From Candidatus Omnitrophota bacterium (GTDB lineage Bacteria > Omnitrophota > Gorgyraeia > JABMRG01): a DNA stretch of 10,140 nt. Numbering within the stretch: position 1 is the stretch's first letter; each line of letters opens with the position of its first letter. Shown one piece after another: positions 7,136-10,140 of this stretch. The translations under genes were made by a program, and so were the position numbers. The stretch is from positions 1-10,140 of the forward strand of contig JABMRG010000121.1 of NCBI GenBank assembly GCA_013202935.1, written 5' to 3'. Under the pieces are notes generated by a model. That model was given only the letters and a program-made list of their open reading frames with translations, searched no databases and was not told where the DNA came from.

Positions 7136-8497
7136 ATGCAGAATTTATTTGGCACTGATGGCATAAGAGGAAAAGTAGGCGTGCATCCTCTTACAGAGGA
7201 TATGATCTACAGAATAGGAAGGGCAGCAGCCCTTTTTGTCAAAAGAACAGATCCTCACAAAAGGCAATCTCACCACATATCGATTGCCAAGGATACCCGC
7301 ACAACAGGAGATATGTTTGAGTCCCAGCTTATTAAAGGGATTACATCTTGTGGTGTAGATGTTGTAAAGCTTGGGATACTGCCAACACCATGCAGCGCCT
7401 ACCTGGTAAGAGAGCTTAAGGATGAGATGGCAATAGTAATTTCAGCATCACATAATGATATAGATGATAACGGCCTCAAATTTTTTACTTATCGTGGGTA
7501 TAAATTATCCCCCGAAGAGGAGAAAGAGATTGAAAGGCTGGCCTCCGAAGGAGTAGAAGATGAGGCGCAAGCAGATGGCCAGGTTAAAGACCAAAGGCAA
7601 GCCGCCTCCTTGTATGTTGATGGCTTAAAGAGGCTATTAGAAGGGTATGACATTTCAGGTTATAAGATAGCTGTAGACTGTGCTTTTGGCTCAGTATCAT
7701 TTTTGGTGAAAGAAGCAAAAGAGGCGCTTGGATTAGATATCCTGGCAATAAACGATACCCCTGACGGCAACAATATAAACCAGGAATGTGGTTCTCTGCA
7801 TCCCAATGTTATCTCTGAGTATGTAAAAAAGGAAGGTTGTAGCTGCGGTTTTGCATTTGACGGGGATGGTGACCGTGTTATTGCCTGTGATGAGAAGGGC
7901 CAGGTCTTAGATGGCGATTTTATACTTGCTATTATAGGAAAATACTTAAATGAGAAGAGTATGCTAAATAAGAACTCAATAGCTACTACGTATATGGCAA
8001 ATCTTGGCCTTGAGATGGCAATAAGCCAATGGGGCGGACGCCTGATTAAGACAGAGGTTGGAGATAAGTATGTTTTGGATAAGATGATAAGGTCAAAACT
8101 TAATCTTGGCGGTGAGCAATCAGGCCATATTATACTTTTTGACCACACTACAACAGGAGATGGATTATTAACAGCATTATTTCTGCTTAAGGTTATGGCA
8201 GATGAAAAAAAGACCTTAAGCCAACTTGCAAGATGCATGTATAAGTTTCCTCAGATTCTCTTGAATATTGAGGTAGATGAAAAAAAGCCGTTTGATCAGC
8301 TTCCCAAACTTGCCAAGGCTATTGATAAGTGTGAAAAAGCCCTAGGCTCTAAAGGCAGGCTCTATATACGCTATTCAGGCACAGAGAATAAGCTCCGGAT
8401 AATGGTGGAAGGCCAGAATCAGCTTCAAATAAAAGAACTTGCCGAAGATCTTGCCTCTGTTGCCCAGGAGGAGATCCATGCTAAAGCTAGGTGTTAA
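7136..8497 (+). CDS. glmM: phosphoglucosamine mutase
   Basis: The 453-residue cytosolic enzyme interconverts glucosamine-6-phosphate and glucosamine-1-phosphate, on the path to UDP-GlcNAc for peptidoglycan and LPS. The N-terminus LFGTDGIRG is typical. The phosphoserine loop is ISASHND, with catalytic Ser105, and the following DDNGLKFF is characteristic of GlmM. The magnesium site DGDGDR is at 242-247, the sugar-binding GGEQSGH follows, and the phosphate-binding loop RYSGTEN lies near the C-terminus. The residue after SHN is Asp, where Pro is usual. The position after cdaA-cdaR fits the c-di-AMP module, in which CdaA is known to interact with and be inhibited by GlmM in some Firmicutes. ATG 7136 follows CGGGAT, a weak ribosome site. 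The end overlaps pdxJ by 20 bases. Confidence 0.96.
   Translation: MQNLFGTDGIRGKVGVHPLTEDMIYRIGRAAALFVKRTDPHKRQSHHISIAKDTRTTGDMFESQLIKGITSCGVDVVKLGILPTPCSAYLVRELKDEMAIVISASHNDIDDNGLKFFTYRGYKLSPEEEKEIERLASEGVEDEAQADGQVKDQRQAASLYVDGLKRLLEGYDISGYKIAVDCAFGSVSFLVKEAKEALGLDILAINDTPDGNNINQECGSLHPNVISEYVKKEGCSCGFAFDGDGDRVIACDEKGQVLDGDFILAIIGKYLNEKSMLNKNSIATTYMANLGLEMAISQWGGRLIKTEVGDKYVLDKMIRSKLNLGGEQSGHIILFDHTTTGDGLLTALFLLKVMADEKKTLSQLARCMYKFPQILLNIEVDEKKPFDQLPKLAKAIDKCEKALGSKGRLYIRYSGTENKLRIMVEGQNQLQIKELAEDLASVAQEEIHAKARC
8466..8471 (+). promoter_or_regulatory. consensus Shine-Dalgarno sequence that sets the pdxJ start
   Basis: AGGAGG lies six bases before ATG 8478 and inside the last codons of glmM. 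It is the strongest ribosome binding site in the window. It decides between ATG 8478 and an upstream in-frame start at 8439 that would add 13 residues not typical of PdxJ. Confidence 0.85.
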
Positions 8498-9224
8498 TAT
8501 CGATCATATAGCAACGCTGAGGCAAGCCCGCCTAGAATCCTTTCCAGACCCTATAAAAGCAGCACGTATGTGTGAGATATCAGGTGCAGATAGCATAGTC
8601 TGTCATCTTCGTAAAGATAGACGACATATTCAAGACAAGGATCTCTTACGTTTAAGAAAATCTGTTAAGACTAAACTGAACTTAGAGATGTCTACAGATG
8701 ATGAGATTGTAAAGATTGCTCTTAGGGTAAGGCCTGATCAAGCCACGCTTGTACCGGAAAAGCGACAAGAACTTACAACAGAAGGTGGCCTTGACGTTGT
8801 AAAATACAAGAAAAATATTTCAAGGGTTGTCGAGAAGCTCCAGTGCAAGGGAATAATAGTCAGCCTTTTTATAGACCCTAAGAATAATCAGATTAAAGCC
8901 TCTCAAGAGGTAGGCGCAGAATATATAGAGCTTCATACCGGCACATATGCAAATGCCACAGGTGCTTCTAAGAATAGAGAACTTAGGAGGATAAAGCAAG
9001 CTTGCACTTATGCTCACAAAATTGACCTAGGAGTAAATGCAGGCCATGGACTGGATTATATAAATGTAGGGCCAATAGCAAGAATCCCTGTGATTGAGGA
9101 GCTGAACATTGGTTTTTCTATAGTAGCAGCCTCCGTTTTTGTAGGGCTTGGCGAAGCTATAAGGCAGATGAAGCAGGCTATGGTACATATGGATAAATTA
9201 CGAGCAAAGCGAGCTAATTTATGA
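8478..9224 (+). CDS. pdxJ: pyridoxine 5'-phosphate synthase
   Basis: The 248-residue TIM-barrel enzyme condenses 1-deoxyxylulose-5-phosphate with 3-amino-2-oxopropyl phosphate to make pyridoxine 5'-phosphate, the last ring-forming step of the deoxyxylulose-dependent B6 route. GVNIDHIATLRQAR begins at residue 5. The catalytic His43 sits in VCHLRKDRRHI, Glu70 in LNLEMS, and His190 in GVNAGHGLDY. The family motif HTGTYAN is present. Length is normal. The start overlaps the glmM end by 20 bases and the stop overlaps acpS by four (ATGA), so translation is probably coupled on both sides. The presence of PdxJ argues against a typical firmicute, which would normally use PdxS/PdxT. Confidence 0.97.
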   Translation: MLKLGVNIDHIATLRQARLESFPDPIKAARMCEISGADSIVCHLRKDRRHIQDKDLLRLRKSVKTKLNLEMSTDDEIVKIALRVRPDQATLVPEKRQELTTEGGLDVVKYKKNISRVVEKLQCKGIIVSLFIDPKNNQIKASQEVGAEYIELHTGTYANATGASKNRELRRIKQACTYAHKIDLGVNAGHGLDYINVGPIARIPVIEELNIGFSIVAASVFVGLGEAIRQMKQAMVHMDKLRAKRANL

Positions 9225-9601
9225 TAATAGGCACAGGCGTAGACATAGTTGAGGTCTCAAGAATAAAAAATGCTGCCAAAAGGTGGCAAAGGAATTTTCT
9301 GCGCAGAATATTTACTGATAAAGAGCTAGAATATGCAAATGAAAGAACCACCTCATATCAGCATCTTGCAGCAAGGTTTGCTGTTAAGGAAGCTGTATTA
9401 AAGGCGCTCGGCAACGGCTGGACAAATAGGGTCGAGTGGAAAGATATAGAAGTATGGAATGAGAAGAGCGGCAAACCCAATGCGCGCTTAAGCGGCGAAG
9501 TAAAAAAGATTAGTGATAAGAGAGGCGTGACAGATATAATAATAAGCATATCGCATACTCGTACTTACGCTGTTGCAAACGCTATATTAGTTAAAGAATA
9601 A
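9221..9601 (+). CDS. acpS: holo-[acyl-carrier-protein] synthase
   Basis: The 126-residue enzyme moves the 4'-phosphopantetheine arm from coenzyme A onto apo-acyl carrier protein, which activates fatty acid synthesis. The magnesium-binding Asp8 lies in IIGTGVDIVEVSRI. The second signature, RFAVKEAVLKALG, begins at residue 52, with Glu57 as the metal ligand. The C-terminal ISISHTRTYAVANAI strand is typical. Length is normal for the trimeric AcpS type. ATG 9221 overlaps the pdxJ stop in an ATGA and has no strong ribosome site of its own, so it probably relies on re-initiation. nnrD begins five bases after the stop. Confidence 0.96.
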   Translation: MIIGTGVDIVEVSRIKNAAKRWQRNFLRRIFTDKELEYANERTTSYQHLAARFAVKEAVLKALGNGWTNRVEWKDIEVWNEKSGKPNARLSGEVKKISDKRGVTDIIISISHTRTYAVANAILVKE

Positions 9602-9606
9602 TCGTA

Positions 9607-10140
9607 ATGCCTACCGTAAGAATAAAAAAACGAAAGAAAGATACGCATAAAGGCGACTACGGCCATATACTTGTAGTTGCTGGCTCTGTGGGGATGACAG
9701 GAGCTGCATATCTATGTTCTGAGTCAGCTCTACTTTCTGGCGCAGGGCTTGTTACCCTTGGTATACCTAAAAGCCTCAATGCTGTAATGGAACGTAAGCT
9801 TACAGAGGTTATGACATTACCTTTACCAGAGACAAAAGAGCAGACTTTATCGAAAGCAGCTTACAAAAAAATAGCTGGCTTTGCAAAAAAGTGCGATTGC
9901 CTTGCTATAGGTCCTGGCCTTTCGCAAAACGGAGAGACGCAGGACCTAATTCGTTCATTGATTAAAAACTTAAAAGTACCCATGGTTATCGATGCCGACG
10001 GGCTAAATGCCTTAGTTGGCCATTTAAAGATACTAAGAGTTAAAAATCAACAACTAAGAACTATCATTACTCCCCATCCAGGTGAGATGGCAAGACTCAC
10101 AGGTAAAACAAAAACATTTATACAAAAAAATAAAAAAACA
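9607..10140 (+). CDS. nnrD: ADP-dependent (S)-NAD(P)H-hydrate dehydratase, 3' end cut by window
   Basis: The frame is open from ATG 9607 to the window end (178 codons), so the gene is partial. The product belongs to the YjeF C-terminal (ribokinase-fold) family, which repairs hydrated NADH and NADPH using ADP or ATP. Visible signatures are HKGDYGHILVVAGSVGMTGAA (first residues from 14), LSGAGLVTLGIP, LAIGPGL, VIDADGLNAL and ITPHPGEMARLTG. The final GxGD catalytic motif lies beyond the window. Many bacteria fuse this domain behind an NnrE epimerase domain. Here only about 13 basic residues precede it, so it is a stand-alone dehydratase and the epimerase must lie elsewhere. The start follows acpS by five bases without a clear ribosome site. 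The reading frame becomes A-rich near the end. Confidence 0.92.
   Translation, partial: MPTVRIKKRKKDTHKGDYGHILVVAGSVGMTGAAYLCSESALLSGAGLVTLGIPKSLNAVMERKLTEVMTLPLPETKEQTLSKAAYKKIAGFAKKCDCLAIGPGLSQNGETQDLIRSLIKNLKVPMVIDADGLNALVGHLKILRVKNQQLRTIITPHPGEMARLTGKTKTFIQKNKKT

Noticed and set aside
8439..8477. Upstream start for pdxJ inside glmM
   Set aside because: The consensus AGGAGG is correctly spaced only for ATG 8478, and PdxJ proteins normally begin just before the GVNIDH motif.
573..9549. Reverse-strand open frames across the window, including those at 573-893, 1760-2098, 4863-5456 and 7660-8238
   Set aside because: They lie opposite well-recognised genes, show no family motifs or suitable ribosome sites, and have low-complexity Ser/Ile/Leu-rich composition expected of antisense shadows.
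1..10140. Mobile elements, CRISPR arrays, toxin-antitoxin or defence genes
   Set aside because: No transposase, integrase, spaced direct repeats or defence motifs were seen. Apart from the pilin and PilZ genes the content is conserved housekeeping.

Overview
The window is AT-rich bacterial chromosome. It carries a tRNA gene, a lone type IV pilin-like gene, a PilZ-domain gene, and a tightly packed run of housekeeping genes, all on the + strand. No taxon marker is decisive. A pilin-type leader, a PilZ protein and PdxJ (deoxyxylulose-dependent vitamin B6 route) together with a CdaA-type c-di-AMP cyclase point to a diderm outside the classical gammaproteobacteria. From recall, the pilin style, A/T-rich codons (many AGG/AGA Arg and ATA Ile codons) and gene order would suit Candidatus Omnitrophota or another deep-branching or deltaproteobacterial-like lineage. 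This placement is weak.

Layout. Positions 23-99 hold a complete tRNA with a CAU anticodon that looks like elongator tRNA-Met. Positions 360-845 encode a small pilin/pseudopilin, closed by a strong hairpin terminator at 881-914. Positions 915-1108 are non-coding and hold nested inverted repeats plus a good promoter. That promoter places the PilZ start codon (1109) almost at the predicted transcription start. The PilZ gene ends 13 bases before tilS (1593-2984). A second promoter and a clear ribosome binding site precede ftsH (3057-5042). From there folP, cdaA, cdaR, glmM, pdxJ, acpS and nnrD follow with gaps of at most 24 bases or with overlaps (41, 4, 20 and 4 bases). nnrD is cut by the window end.

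How the genes work together. The cluster joins two conserved blocks: tilS-ftsH-folP (tRNA decoding, membrane proteolysis, folate) and cdaA-cdaR-glmM (c-di-AMP synthesis, its membrane regulator, and the phosphoglucosamine mutase that feeds peptidoglycan and LPS). It then adds cofactor and carrier genes: pdxJ for pyridoxal phosphate, acpS for acyl-carrier protein activation, and nnrD for NAD(P)H repair. From memory, similar orders occur in several bacterial phyla, so this is mostly a conserved growth operon and not a new system. The points most worth a second look are local: the tail-anchored PilZ protein with an altered ligand motif, its near-leaderless promoter and hairpin-rich upstream region, the DGG in place of DGA in CdaA, the very short CdaR, and the SHND active-site loop in GlmM.
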